In this document: positions 43,882-55,884 of the stretch, piece by piece
Layout: every line of letters starts with the position of its first letter
Numbering within the stretch: the stretch's first letter is position 1
DNA from: Dendrolimus kikuchii
Taxonomy: Eukaryota; Arthropoda; Insecta; Lepidoptera; Lasiocampidae
DNA: 64,000 nucleotides
Direction: 5' to 3'
Assembly: GCA_019925095.2 (NCBI GenBank)
Contig: CM034408.1
Span: forward strand, 2,542,001-2,606,000
Notes under the pieces: generated by a model
Seen by the model: the letters and a program-made list of their open reading frames with translations, nothing else
Database searches by the model: none
What the model was told of the DNA's origin: nothing
Made by a program: the position numbers and the translations under genes

Positions 43882-45186
43882 CCTAGTCTTGCCATAAATA
43901 TTGTAACAAAGATTTTTTTTCTATTGCAAATAACATTTATAAGTTTTACAGTGTGTTAGTTTAATACATAAATATAAAACAATTTAAAATATAAAAAGCG
44001 TATTCGAAGTGGTCTCCATTGGCTGCGTTACAGTCCTTTAGACGTTGAGGCCAGTTATCAATAGAAGCACGCACTCTTTCCATGTGAAAATTCTTCACTG
44101 CCAATCGTATGGATTGTTTTAGGGACTCTAAATTATCATGGCGTTTAAAGCAAACCGTACTCTCTAAAACTGACCATAAATCATAATCCAGCGGATTAAG
44201 ATCGGGACTAGACGACGGCCAGTCTTCAGCTCTGATGAAGTTCGAAACGTTCGTGTCTAACCAAGACTGCATGGACCGAGCGTTATGACCCGGCGCCGAG
44301 TCTTGCTGGAAGGACCATTCTGGGTTATTGAACATGGTGTTGTCAAGGGGCTTAACTACTTTCTCAAGAATGGTGTCTTGATACACTTGTGCCGATGTTT
44401 TGATACCTTTTTCACAAAAATATGGGTCAGTCACTCCTTCATAGTTAACACCCCACCAAACCATCACTGAAGACGGATAATGCCCACGTTGCACTCTGTC
44501 GACTAATTGAGAAGCTTCCTTCCGAAGCTTTGAACATAAATACGGTCATTTTGTTTGTTAAAATGTTGCTCCATTGTAAAACAATCTCATTCGTAAACAA
44601 AATATTTCTGTGACCTCCCTTTGCGTACCGCTTCAGTAGTTGTTTCAATTTTACCACCCTATTCTTTTTTAAATTATGAGTTAAAAAAATGACCCGTGTG
44701 TCTCTTATAGGCTGCAAGTCCTAAGTCATCTTTTAAAATACGCGACATGGTTCTAGGTGATATCTTCATCTCCCGAGATAAAATCTTTTGCTTTCGGACA
44801 GGATTTCTTCGAGTTCTTTCCCTTACTGCTTTAACCAAATTTTTTGTACGAACACTACGTGGACGGCTAGGTCTTTTTCTGTCACAAACAGATGAGGTCT
44901 CATTGTATCTATTAATAGCCCGATACACAAACATTTGACTAATACCAAGCGTATAGAGAGTTTTAAAAATTGCATTTGGCTCTATACCTACTTTGTGTAA
45001 TGCAATCACAGCGATTCTGTTCTCTTTATCGCCCTACTCCATTTTAATATCGCAAAATGTTGTACAATGTATTGGCGCCAAAATGAGCAAAACGCAATGC
45101 ACAATCATATAAAAATTACAGATTCCAAATTAAAATGTAATATTTTGTTTATTTTTAATTGTAACAGTATTTATGGCCAGACTAAG
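43882..45186 (-). mobile_element. maT-like (DD37D) mariner, inactivated
   Basis: Imperfect inverted termini of about 26 bp (CCTAGTCTTGCCATAAATAT, and CTTAGTCTGGCCATAAATAC at the other end) flanked by TA (43880-43881 and 45187-45188); 1305 bp. The transposase is broken. The ATG at 45040-45042 is followed at codon 3 by TAG, and at least two frameshifts follow. The HTH half carries SRPRSVRTKNLVKAVRE and ILSREMKISPRTMSRIL. The DDE half carries QQDSAPGHNARS and SSSPDLNPLDYDLWSVLE, with 37 residues between the second and third acidic residues. The first catalytic Asp is Asn (LFTNE). Confidence 0.88.
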
Positions 45187-45254
45187 TAAAACTATTTTCA
45201 TGGCGGTCGATTAAACCGTACATAAGCTGATAACTGCGGCGACGAGTTATCAAG

Positions 45255-45525
45255 CATAATAAAAAATAAAAGCTTTTTAAAAAAGTTTTTAAATACAAGC
45301 TTTTGAGATCCTGGATATCATGTAGCAGCAGAGTGCTAGCCAAGACAAGTAAAACGAGCCCAAACACGACGGATCTATCTTGTTTAGTACAGAAGTTCCT
45401 ATGGCCACCTTCCGACTCCATCATCAGATCAGCTTCATGGTACCAAATTATTGCATTGTCACGCGATATACATATGCGTGCAGAATTTCAGCTCAATAGG
45501 AAACCGGGAAGTTGATCAAATTTTT
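45255..45525 (+). repeat. T element, copy 3 (partial)
   Basis: Matches 18535-18780 directly (GCTAGCCAAGACAAGTAAAA, GGCCACCTTCCGACTCCATC). The hairpin part is absent. Confidence 0.7.
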
Positions 45526-45894
45526 TTTGCAAAATTCCACCCGGGTTTACATACTTATTTATTTGGACAACACAACAGATAACAATCAGTAATTTATTTA
45601 TATAATATAGTTTGTAAATTATTACATCTAGATTGAAATCCAAGCGTGCTGACACATCAATGTTAAAATTATATACTACATACATACATCCATTGCAAGT
45701 TAAATAAAAGCTTGTAAATTAAAACACGTGTTTTTTATGACTGAACCTTATTTATTTATCTCAGAAATCAATGCTTCTACGTATAGTTACTTTCGTAGAT
45801 CTTCCTGACGTTAACGGAGTGGATTGATTGACAAATCACAGTAGACACTGGTTACGAGTTTCTGTGAAATAATAATTTTACAACGAAAAACTTG

Positions 45895-46214
45895 AGAGGT
45901 GTCAAGGGACATCCGGATGGAACGAAGTTTCTTTCGATTAATTAGTGAAGGAATTGTAATTTTTTTTTTATATTATAATAATATTTTTATTATTATTAAC
46001 AAATATAATGTTATATAAACTTATTATTAACAAATATAACAAATTAAGTTGTCTCTCTCTCTCTCTATACGAGAGAGAGAGAGACAGACAGAGAAACATG
46101 CGACGCCGCACAGCTTACAATAGCTTACTATAGCAAAAAGTGTCGTGACAACTTTTCGTAAGAATTTTTTCCGTCTAGCCCCCTTTCACAACGCGCGACA
46201 AGGAACTTCGTTCC
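45895..46214 (+). repeat. TIR MITE, copy 1 (GGAACGAAGTT ends)
   Basis: Left GGAACGAAGTTTCTTTCG and right CAAGGAACTTCGTTCC are inverted ends. The interior has a (CT)n/(GA)n palindrome at 46050-46095. Inverse copy at 56932-57288. Confidence 0.7.
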
Positions 46215-46557
46215 AAAATAAACGATTTTATTAATTTCTCCTAAAATTGCCTAGTAGACAATAATCTTTCGTGTGTTACGTTAACAGTCAATTAAGGCAC
46301 GGTTGATTCTAGAACAGTCTAATTCTTCCTTTACTTTTTTAATTGCCATTCGTTACGTGGATATGTATTCGTAGATATCTGCGTAAGCATGTCAATGTGT
46401 GAGTGGGTGTCCATACGGTCATCTGTTAAGTATGGGCGTCTAAGCGTTTAATTTAAACTGATTGACTTTTGTTGACAACAGACGGGACCGCTCTTTGTGG
46501 ATAGTTTTATCGATTTATGGAAGAGACGATTCTCGTGCATTCTAAACGTTCATCACG

Positions 46558-46597
46558 AGGCAAAACTCAAAATCAAGCTGGATTTTGAGTTTTGCCT
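46558..46597. repeat. Perfect 17-bp hairpin
   Basis: AGGCAAAACTCAAAATC at 46558-46574, loop AAGCTG, exact complement at 46581-46597. It is not part of a repeat that I recognise. Confidence 0.8.
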
Positions 46598-46710
46598 TTC
46601 GAAACCAAAACACAACATGACATAAACATTTTTCTGTCATAGCTTTCTGTCTGCAAACTTGTATGTATTGTATAACAATATTGTTATAATCAGATTTGTT
46701 TTATTATATG

Positions 46711-47003
46711 AGTTCAGCAGACAGGCAGACGGCCCACCTGATGGATAGCGGTTACCATCGCCTATAGACATTCGCAACAGCAAAGGTGCTACAAATGCGC
46801 TGCTGCTCTCTAAAGGGAGATTGGAACCTGGCCACTAATGCCGCAGTACAACCCAAGATTGTTACGGCATGCTCTAGACCAGGGGTTGTAGCAAACTAGA
46901 CGGGCAAATATCCTACCACATGGCTATGGGTTGTTTTGTCGCCTCTTACGACAGGCCGCCCGGCCGCAGGAAATTGTATTCTTTCTCCGTTCCTGCACGG
47001 ATA
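46711..47003 (-). mobile_element. SINE-A copy
   Basis: Minus-strand copy ending TCCGTTCCTGCACGGATAAT. It abuts an exon-like GC-rich stretch. Confidence 0.85.
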
Positions 47004-47160
47004 ATGATGCGCGTAGCGGCGCCTTCGACCGCCGGTCCGCCTCCTGCGGATGGGGTCCGCGTACGCGTTCACCTCCCTATCTCTCTCTGCGGCCTCCTTC
47101 TGCGCCATGACGGACTCGCAGAAGGAGGAAACCGTAAGCCAAGATTGCTGGCGCTGGAGC
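47004..47160 (-). other. Exon-like GC-rich segment, unassigned
   Basis: The minus strand is open and reads FCESVMAQKEAAERDREVNA and YADPIRRRRTGGRRRRYA, helical then basic, with coding-like codon use. On the plus strand it has a GTAAGC donor-like end at 47141. No convincing acceptor was found and the family is not recognised. It could be a piece of a captured exon or an unknown transposon ORF. Confidence 0.3.
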
Positions 47161-48518
47161 ATTTTTGGTTTAAAGTCTAACCTAACCTTAGTCACCATTC
47201 TAGTTACAAGTCGTGACTTTCGATTAAAACCCACAAGCCAAGTGAGTGTGCCATGGCAGCGGTCAGCGAGTGTCACAACCGTCTACTGCATAATCATCGT
47301 CGCAATATATATCAGCAAAAAAAAAACCATTTTTGTATTTAAAAATCAATAAATTAATGCCACCCTTCTAGGAACGCTCCCCATTGGCAGTGATCTGCTA
47401 CGTAATGTATTTTAGTTTCAATGTCATTGGCTTTTTTTTACTAAATCAATTAAGGAAATAATTAGATAAATATATATAATATTTTGCACGCATATTAATT
47501 TCACCTCATAAATTAATTCAAAATTTGTTTACTGAACTCAAGAACAGTTTTAGTGTTTATATATTAAGCGTAAGTGTATTCCTAAACACAAATCACACTT
47601 TGTTATCAACAAAAGTGGCATAACCTTGTTTATCGAACGTATTTTTATTTTTCCCGCTATTCATTCAAAACTTGTTTGTGGACCCTAAAATCTTTTTTCT
47701 TAACCCAAACGACAGGTCTAGTGGCTATATATAAGATATGTTACTCCTAAACTCAAAATATCCTTAATTTCATGCCACTCTGTGTCAAAGCGCAGGCTTA
47801 TTTTACTTACTTTAAAATTAATTTAGTTTTTTACATATAGTGTAAAACATATAATAATAACAAAGAAACTAAGTCCATACTACACAACTGCCCAGCAAAA
47901 CATAGAGATAAGTCGAAGCCAACCTGATTTGAAGTAATACTATGAATGACACGTTGTTTATGATAACATAGGTATTTGTTAGTGAATTGGAAAACGCGAT
48001 TGCAGCGTCATTCTATTTGCTAATGCGTTCTTTCGAAGGTAACGACGTCATTTATTTAGATAAGATGTATCCTAAGTGTTGACTTGGGATATAAGCAATC
48101 ACTATGTCGAGTTTCGTTCATATACGTTCAGCAGTTTTCACGTGATGCTCTAACAGACAGGCAGACAGATAAAAAATCTAAAAATTGTATTTTTGAAATC
48201 TGCCCGTTCGAATTAGCCATCCTGAGTTTTTTCACATTTTTACACGCATTGTACAAATACAACAGGATATACTTTATTATACAATGCTTCATAAAATCAA
48301 GAACTTAAAATACAAGTATAATCGGCAGTCTTATCGCCCATTGCTGCGATTTCTTCCAGACAACCTTTGGATGAAGTATAGGAAAGACAACAAAAGTCGG
48401 TAGTTGCTAAACCAGCACTTGTACAATAATTTCGTTTATTAATTAATAAATAGTAATATATAAGATAATTCAATAAATATAAATAATAATACATCATTGT
48501 GTAAATTGTGTTCGCCAG
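47161..48518. other. Repeat-bearing spacer
   Basis: About 47850-48230 recurs at 42470-42900. A short LINE-end-like motif (CTTATCGCCCATTGCTGCGA) lies at 48330. No gene seen. Confidence 0.5.
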
Positions 48519-48750
48519 GTGGTAGGGCATTTGCCCGACTGGATGGCTACCACCCCTGATCTAAAGCATGTCGCCATAACAACCTTGAGTTGTGTTCCGG
48601 CATTAGTGACCAGGTTCCAGTCTCCCTTAAGAGAGCAGCAGCGCATTTGTAGCACCTTTGGTGTTGCAAATGTCCATAGGCGATGGTAACCGCTTTCCAT
48701 CAAGTGGGCCGTCTGCCTGTCTGCTGAACTCCTGCAATAAAAATAAAATA
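48519..48750 (+). mobile_element. SINE-A, 5'-truncated copy
   Basis: Starts inside the element (CCAGGTGGTAGGGCATTTGC) and ends CTGCAATAAAAATAAAAT. Confidence 0.85.
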
Positions 48751-48767
48751 AAAACTACTACAATTTA

Positions 48768-48905
48768 GATAGATAGATAACACTTTATTGCTCACCAAAT
48801 ATACAAGTTCAAAAATACACAATTACAATATTGTCATGGTAGAAACAATAGGCCTTATCGCTTAAAGTAATCTCTTCCAGGTAACCTAACATAAGGAATA
48901 GTTTA
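48768..48905. repeat. LINE 3'-end-like repeat
   Basis: AACACTTTATTGCTCACCAA, then CTTATCGCTTAAAGTAATCT and TCTTCCAGGTAACCTAA, as at 6479 and 51728. Confidence 0.55.
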
Positions 48906-48984
48906 ACCTAATCTGGCGAAGTAGGTGGTGCAGATTATTAGGTATATCATAAATAAACATACTTAAACTACATATTTTATAAAT

Positions 48985-49415
48985 TACATACTTACATAAC
49001 TTCACGCCAGTTCCCTTGCAGGGTAGGCACGAATAACAGAGCGCCATTCAGGCTTATTCTTACACACCTCACTTGTTTCTTTGACATTCATAACTCTTGT
49101 GATGCACGCTCGTCTGTTCTTAAGGCTCCTGACATCACCTTCTGCTAGTACACGATCAATTTGATCATGGAAGGTGTGTCGTGGCCTTCCACGACTTCTG
49201 CATCCATCCACTTTTGCATTGAATATCTGTTTAGTCATTCTTTCATCATGCATTCGTTTCATATGCCCGAACCATCAGAGCATTCCTTTCCTTACCTTCA
49301 CCCCGACACTCTCTTTCAGACCAACTCTCTTTCTTACTTCGGTATTACGAACACGGTCTGCGAGCGTCACTCCGCAGATTTTGCGCAGTGCTCGCATCTC
49401 GACCGCGTTTACTCT
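48985..49415 (-). mobile_element. LINE-A, 5'-truncated copy
   Basis: From the ACATAACTTCACGCCAG end to CTCGACCGCGTTTACTCT. The ORF2 tail is intact over long stretches. Confidence 0.85.
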
Positions 49416-49419
49416 AATT

Positions 49420-49996
49420 AAATACGTACATATAATATATTAAATAGTCTATAGTATAAGAATTAGACATAATTATTTAAGGAAAAGTAGTATTATAGTA
49501 TAGAACTATAAAAGATTTAAAGCCGTGTGTGCAAAAATCTTGCAACATTTCTCTGATAGTAGACTTCCTTGAATCAGGGGCCAGAAAACGTTGCGTCATC
49601 GTTCAAGGAACACGACTGGGTAGGCAGCCGGCCAATGAGTGTCGATTTCCCACGCTCCGCACCATCCATTCATATCCAGTTTAATTTCATTTGATTACGT
49701 TAGCATTTCCTGTGTTTCATTGTTTCATTGAATATATTACGGGGCATGTAAGAATGAATGATAAAACTTTCGACTTTCATAACTTTCCGTTGTAAACATG
49801 CTTGTGAATTTAGTTTTGTTTTTTGGTATGGGAGATATGACGTGATTAAAAGGTCAATGACTTAACGTGATCGTAACCTTACAGCTTCATCTGAGATAAG
49901 TTTATAGTTATAGGCCTTTTCACGCAGATGTGGTGATCTGTATAAAGTGTTATTTGTCATGCGACCTCGTTTTTAATTGTTAATGACGTTACATAT
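49420..49996. other. Unrecognised spacer
   Basis: No repeat or exon recognised. 49560-49690 is GC-richer (GCCAGAAAACGTTGCGTC) but has no supported frame. Confidence 0.4.
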
Positions 49997-50172
49997 TGTG
50001 TATTAGCAGAAGGTGATGTCAGGAGCCTTAAGAACAGACGAGCGTGCATGACAAGTTATAAATGTCAAAGAAGCAAGTGAGGTGTGTAAGAATAAGCCTA
50101 AATGGCGCTCCGTTGTTCGTGCCTACCCCGCAAGGGAACTGGCGTGAAGTTAAGTATGTATGTATGTATGTA
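49997..50172 (+). mobile_element. LINE-A, short 3' copy
   Basis: Begins GTATTAGCAGAAGGTGATGT, ends CTGGCGTGAAGTTAAGTATG plus a TATG tail. Confidence 0.85.
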
Positions 50173-50616
50173 AATATTGATAAATATCGTGTAAATCTAT
50201 ACGTAAAGTGGCTATTCGACAACGGCGTTATTTTTAGCGCTTTAAATAAGACGCATTCGGTCACAGTCAATATTGAAGTTTAATAAAATATAGTGCCAGG
50301 TTTAGACAGTTGGAAGAAGAGTGTAGTAGAAGACAGTGACGAGTTTAGTGAAAAGTTTAGTAGGCAGTTGTTTGAAGGAGAAGTTTAACATATTTTAAAA
50401 GGAGATCCAGAAGCAAGCTACGCGCGGTAAATTCGGAGGTGAGCACTGCAGTAGCAGGAGGTGGTCTGCGCAATATCCGCGACGGTATTGTGAGTGAGAC
50501 ATCTTACCGTCGGGACAGTGCATCATTTGTTGTGCGTATAGGGGCAACCCTGCGTAGAAGTAAACGTACGGTTGTGTAAGTTATAATAATAAAAGCATTT
50601 AGTTAATAGTTTTATC

Positions 50617-50938
50617 CGTGCAGCAACGGAGAAAGAATACAATTTCCTGCGGCCGGGCGGCTTGTCGTAAGAGGCGACTAAACAACCCACAGCCAGGTGG
50701 TAGGGTATTTGCTCGACTGGATGGCGACCACCCCTGGTCTAGTGTATGCCGCCATAATAACCTTGTGTTGTGTTCCGGCATTAGTGAGCCGGTTCCAGTC
50801 TCCTTTAAGAGAGCAGCAGCGCATTTGTAGCACCTTTGGTGTTGCAAATGTCCATAGGCGATTGTAACCGCTTTCCGTCAGGTGGGCCTTCTGCGTGTCT
50901 GCTGAACTCCTGCAATAAAAAAAAATAAAAAAAAGTAA
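50617..50938 (+). mobile_element. SINE-A inserted in a family-1 LTR
   Basis: Full-length-type copy from TCCGTGCAGCAACGGAGAAA to an A-rich tail, splitting the LTR between the AATAAAAGC block and GAGCTGGTGTTTCC. Confidence 0.88.
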
Positions 50939-51271
50939 AAGAGCTGGTGTTTCCTTCCAATCCCAAGGTACCCCCGCTCGCACGTAACATTTGGTGTCGG
51001 AAGTGGGATTGGAAGATAAAATGCCAGTAATGCCAAGAGACGGCGTCAACACCCGTGCTAGGGCAGACGCCCAGCAACAAGACAATTTCAAACTAGAGAG
51101 CTCTGTGGAAGAAAACCCTGGCGAGTTTAATGACGTGAGGGGACCTCAAAAGATCCATCGAGTACGCAGCTCCCTAAATCAGACTTCTGGGTTTTGTAGA
51201 GCAAATGTGAGCAATGCAAGAAGAACAAGCCCGCCGTCAATAGGAACAAACCCGCCGTCGAGATGAAAATA

Positions 51272-51308
51272 ATACTGTTACGTGCAGGCGGGGCGCACGT
51301 AACAGTAT
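51272..51308. repeat. Head-to-head LTR-end palindrome
   Basis: ATACTGTTACGTGC and its exact complement around a 9-base loop. Both arms look like the TGTTACGTGC / GCACGTAACA terminus of the family-1 LTR. Confidence 0.75.
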
Positions 51309-53500
51309 CTATTATATATTTTAGTTTAATAAATTGTATAAATATCAGTTAATACAAAAGCAACCCTTGGTATGACCTATATAATGCATAACACAGTATT
51401 TTCATAACACAGTGGTTTTCTAATTTCAGTGATATGATATGATAACAGATTGTTAGTTTGCAATGTCCATTTGCTGGGACACGATGCTCACGATCTAGTC
51501 ACGTTTCTAGACTTTATTTCGTTCAAACAATAAATACGCATCACACATAAGACATGCGTAAAAGGTTTGCAGAGTAGCACCTTTCCTGCTTCAGTTATCG
51601 CGACGCTCGCTCGTCTAGTTCGTAGTACTAATTAGACAAGCGCGTGTCTCGCTCGGTCTTTGGAAGCGGGACGGGTAGAGATTGGCAAAGGTTTAACGTG
51701 GCAGAGCAATGCTGAAATCGTTATAACAACAATACTCTTTATTGTACACCAACATAAAAACAGTAACATATTTTCATCTCTTAAAATTAGAAGGTAGCAG
51801 CACACTGGGCGGTCTTATTGCTTAAAGCAATCTCTTCCAGGCAACCCTTGGATGGACAAGATCTCATTAAAAATAATTTGTTGGCGTGCAGCTTAATAAT
51901 GATAATATATATATCTTCTTAATATATATAAATTGTGCCACGTTGTTTGTCCGCGATGGACTACTAAACTACTTGACCGATTTTAATCAAATTTGCACAC
52001 CGTGTACAGTTTGATCAGACTTAAAAGGTAGGATAGTCTACATTTGGACCCGGTCGGTGGCACTGGAATCGGATTCTAAATTTTATTTCTTCAGGGCAGA
52101 ACAACGTCTGCCGGGACACCTAGTATATATATATATATATATATATATATTGGTAACCATAAAGAATGTATACCACTAATGAGTTAAAGTTCAATATCTT
52201 AGAAAATATTGATCTAAGCAATTAGGTCTTTGAGACTTTTGTAGGAAATTAAATTCCCAAGCTATTTACAAAGTAAAAAAAAGTAGCTTAAGCTACACCT
52301 TATAAAGTCAGCTATCACCCCTCTTTATTTCCGTGTTTGAATAGCAACGACGACAAAAAATTGGTCATTAATGCTAAGACACAATTTAATTCTGATTTCA
52401 AATTGTAGTTGACGTTAAATTCCGTTAAAAAAAAAGTAAAAAACGAGAGGTATACGAACTTACCCCACTGACGGACTTTCCTACCTTGACTGTATATATT
52501 TTCATATACATTTAGTAAAAAGCTGTTATTTTGACATTACAAACAGACACTTCAATTTTATTTATCTGTATAAATCAAGTTTGCGGCGCGATCGGCTTTC
52601 AATTCTAAAATCGCTATCCTTTTGCCGACTTCACTCTGACAGCTCGGGCTCTGTCCATTCATCCGAGGGCCATTCCTAAATGTTTTTTTTTCTTAATTTA
52701 ACTGTAGATATTTTTCGCAATTTTTACATACCACCCAGTAGTGTCTTAGTCAAATAGTTGTGGCATGTAGACAGGCAGACGGACTGACATTACGACTTTA
52801 TAAGAAAGTTCGTTTTTGCTAAGATTGCTATGGTACCTTTCTTCTAAATAAATCTTTTATTATCTATATATTAATACGCGAAGCAAAAACTTTGTACCCC
52901 TTTTTACGAAAATTTCGCGGACGGAGGAGTATGATATTTCGCACACTTATAGTTTATATAGAGAAGAAGCGACGAATGCTATTTTTTTTCAATTATGCAT
53001 AAAAATACATTAAATCAATAAAAAAAAAACATTACACACACTACCATGTATTTGACACACACACACACATATATACTCTTTTGTATACTGTTAAAGTCAA
53101 ATTAACAATGTAGCCTTGGCGAAAACTGTGATTATAGAAGTATAGTCTTTGGTCAACAGAACCTTAATAATGTTCAAACTTATAATTTAAATTAATTTTG
53201 TTATGGTCGAAATTCGTCATAATTAAAAATACAATATGAACTTTAAAATAAATTACAAACTATACTATATTAAAAACTAAATAAAAAAGGGGAAAAATTG
53301 CTAAAGATAAAATTTTGGTCCTAAACCACGCACTTACCGGGAACGTTTCCAAAAGGCTGGCGGCGTTGCCACGTTGTATAGCAACAATTAATCTTTGAGT
53401 AAAATGGACGCTGCTAGCCTTTTGACGTCTACTAAACGTTTGGCGACGTCACGGTAGAGCTTAAAAACGTTAGGACCCCACAGACCTAGAGTTTGTTTAA
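51309..53500. other. Spacer with several decayed repeats
   Basis: LINE-end-like 51728-51860, the CTGCCGGGACA repeat 51940-52125 (reverse of 22648-22855), an (AT)n run 52124-52150, 52870-53130 (as 40970-41250) and 53290-53480 (as 43030-43150). No gene seen. Confidence 0.5.
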
Positions 53501-53507
53501 TTTATTT

Positions 53508-54021
53508 ATTGCAGGAGTTCAGCAGACAGGCAGACGGCCCACTTGATGGAAAGCGGTTACCATCGCCTATGGCCATTTGCAACACCAAAGCTGCTACAAA
53601 GGCGTGAGACTGGAACCTGGTCACTAATGCCGGAACACAACGCAAGGTAGTTATGGCGGCATACTCTAGACCAGGGGTGGTCGCCATCCAGTCGGGCAAA
53701 TGCCCTACCACCTCGTGACAGCGGAAGCACCTCTGTGCTCTATGCGGCAGGGCCTGAACAGAGGCCGAAGCCCAACCCACCAGGAGCTTCGCTCCTTCCG
53801 CCAGCAGCATCTTGGCGGCCGCCACCGGGCAGGCCACCACCGTCGTGCCCATCCCATCGAGACCGGGACGGACTTTCGACGCTTTTAGGCTCCCTAGGGA
53901 GCACGTGGTGGTCCGCGCGATGGCAGCGGCCACATCTTCGTCTTCTGTGATGTCATCCAGGCCCGAGATGCGGAGATAGACCGTTGCGGAAATGCCCTAC
54001 CACCTGGCTGTGGGTTGTTTC
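53508..54021 (-). mobile_element. SINE-A split by a LINE ORF1 fragment
   Basis: SINE-A parts at 53508-53716 and about 53988-54021. The break is marked by AAATGCCCTACCACCT on both sides (a 16-bp duplication). Confidence 0.75.
53717..53987 (-). mobile_element. LINE ORF1 (gag-like) fragment with zinc-knuckle start
   Basis: The minus strand encodes RTTTCSLGSLKASKVRPGLD, KMLLAEGAKLLVGWASASVQ and RAQRCFRCHE, the lead into a CCHC knuckle typical of R1-type ORF1. It ends in mid-knuckle and has no poly(A) tail, so it is an internal piece. Confidence 0.65.
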
Positions 54022-54840
54022 CACTCCAAATGCCGCAGACGTATAACCATTTCCAATGATGGCATATTAGTACCTTTAAAATATCAAGTCATATTCATGA
54101 GGAGGTATGTGACTATGTCAATTTTGTTTCAAGCCACGTGTCCAAACTCTGTGACGAATATCGATAAGGTCCCTTATCGATACACTCAAGCTTAGGATTA
54201 ATCCCCTGCTGACTGTTTTAGTAGTTTATCTTTGAAGGGTTCCATTTTCAAGGTCAAAGCACGTATGGTATCTAAACATTATATTTATTTTATTAAATAC
54301 TTACTTAGGGTTTACTCTCAAAATTCTTTCGTCATTTGTTTTTGTTTTACAACCTTTTTTTTTTGCTTTTTTTATATATGTATGTATGTACACTAGTGGT
54401 CGCCCGTAGTCTTGGTATGCTAATTTTTTTTTTTAATTTACATTAAAAATACATTAAATAAAAAAAAAGACATTACACACACTACCATGTATTTGACACA
54501 CACACGCATATATATACTCTTTTGTTTATTGTTCAAATTAAATTAGGTATATCGTATATTTAATTCATTATTTATAATTGTAATTATTGGAATGTAATTT
54601 TAGACATTATAAATGTGGGCTGTTTTCCTGTAATAAGTATATAAATAAAACAAAATACAAACCGAAAATATCATTATTTTAGCTACTGGCTTATTTAAGG
54701 TTTGTAGTATCGCCAACGTCCTTGAGGATTCCATAGCGCAGATGAATTATTATTTTATTGGGAATTAAATAGTATTTAAAAAATAATAAAACCAATTATT
54801 TATCTTTCTTTTATAAAGATGTAATTATTTCATTATTATA
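54022..54840. other. Unrecognised AT-rich spacer
   Basis: About 54420-54560 shares CATTACACACACTACCATGT with 41120 and 53030. Nothing else found. Confidence 0.4.
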
Positions 54841-55215
54841 CCGCGTTCGTAATACCGAAGTAAGAAAGAGAGTTGGTCTGAAAGAGAGTGTCGGGGTGAA
54901 GGTAAGGAAAGGAATGCTCCGGTGGTTCGGGCATGTGGAAAGAATGCATGATGAAAGAATGACTAAACAGATATACAATGCAAAAGTAGATGGATGCAGA
55001 AGTCGTGGAAGGCCACGACACACCTTCCATGATCAAATTGATCGTGTGCAGAAGGTGATGTCAGGAGCCTTAAGAACAGACGAGCTTGCATGACAAGAGT
55101 TATGAATGTCAAAGAGGCAAGTGAGGTGTGTAAGAATAAGCCTAAATGGCACTCTGTTGTTCGTGCCTACCCCGCAAGGGAACTGGCGTGAAGTTATGTA
55201 TGTATGTATGTATGT
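54841..55215 (+). mobile_element. LINE-A, 5'-truncated copy with internal deletion
   Basis: Starts CCGCGTTCGTAATACCGAAG. A 7-base deletion near 55047 shifts the frame. Confidence 0.87.
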
Positions 55216-55884
55216 AATTCGGAGGTGATTTGGTGATTACTTTTTAAACTTAAAATAACGACAAAAAATTACGAAAAAGTTACGTTACGTCCCATATCGT
55301 AAAGATTTATAATGTTTTTGGTAAATTATTGATCAGTAAATACCAACGTAGTTTTTTTTTTTTTTTGGGTAGAGTTGTTTCGTTTGTGCGCCACTTTTCA
55401 CCTTTTGCGGTAATAGGAGCCTTAATGTTAGTGTATACAGTATATGTGAGGAATATGTGTGGTCACGTTTCACAACTCATTACAATACCGAGAAATTCAA
55501 TTTATCAAATTGCTATTACCTGGCCACACAAACTAGCTTTCAAGCGAAGAGGATATAAAAAAAAAGTATAAGAAAATTATAGCTTGCCATGATTAAAAAA
55601 TACGTCGTGAAACGCAATACACATGCCAACAAATAACAATAGAGCGATTAATATCAATAATGATATTTATTTAATTTTATTTCACATTCCAAGCAAAACA
55701 GAACAATGAAGATTTTTTTGTTTCGGTCATTAATTTTTATGTTTTAAACACCCGTGTCACTGTTTAGTTTTATGGCTTTTAGTTAAGGTTTAGTTGGTGT
55801 AGCTATTTACTACAAACTAAACTTTATTCGCGTTGCTATGACGACACCATATTACAGTACAGTGGGCCTTGTTATCTACAAACT
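55216..55884. other. Unrecognised AT-rich spacer
   Basis: No supported gene. The 80-codon ORF at 55329-55571 has no family signature and low-complexity ends. Confidence 0.4.

Larger units (their letters stand above)
50284..51308 (+). mobile_element. Partial LTR retrotransposon, family 1 (LTR, PBS, gag start)
   Basis: 50284-50590 and 50941-50988 match the solo LTR at 3945-6054 in reverse; the 5' end is missing and SINE-A (50617-50938) is inserted. The LTR ends CGCACGTAACA at about 50988, followed at once by TTTGGTGTCGGAAGTGGGAT, a primer-binding-site-like sequence. An ATG at 51021 opens a short frame (MPVMPRDGVNTRARADAQQQ) to 51266, probably the gag start. The element then stops at a small palindrome of LTR ends (51272-51308). 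Confidence 0.75.
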
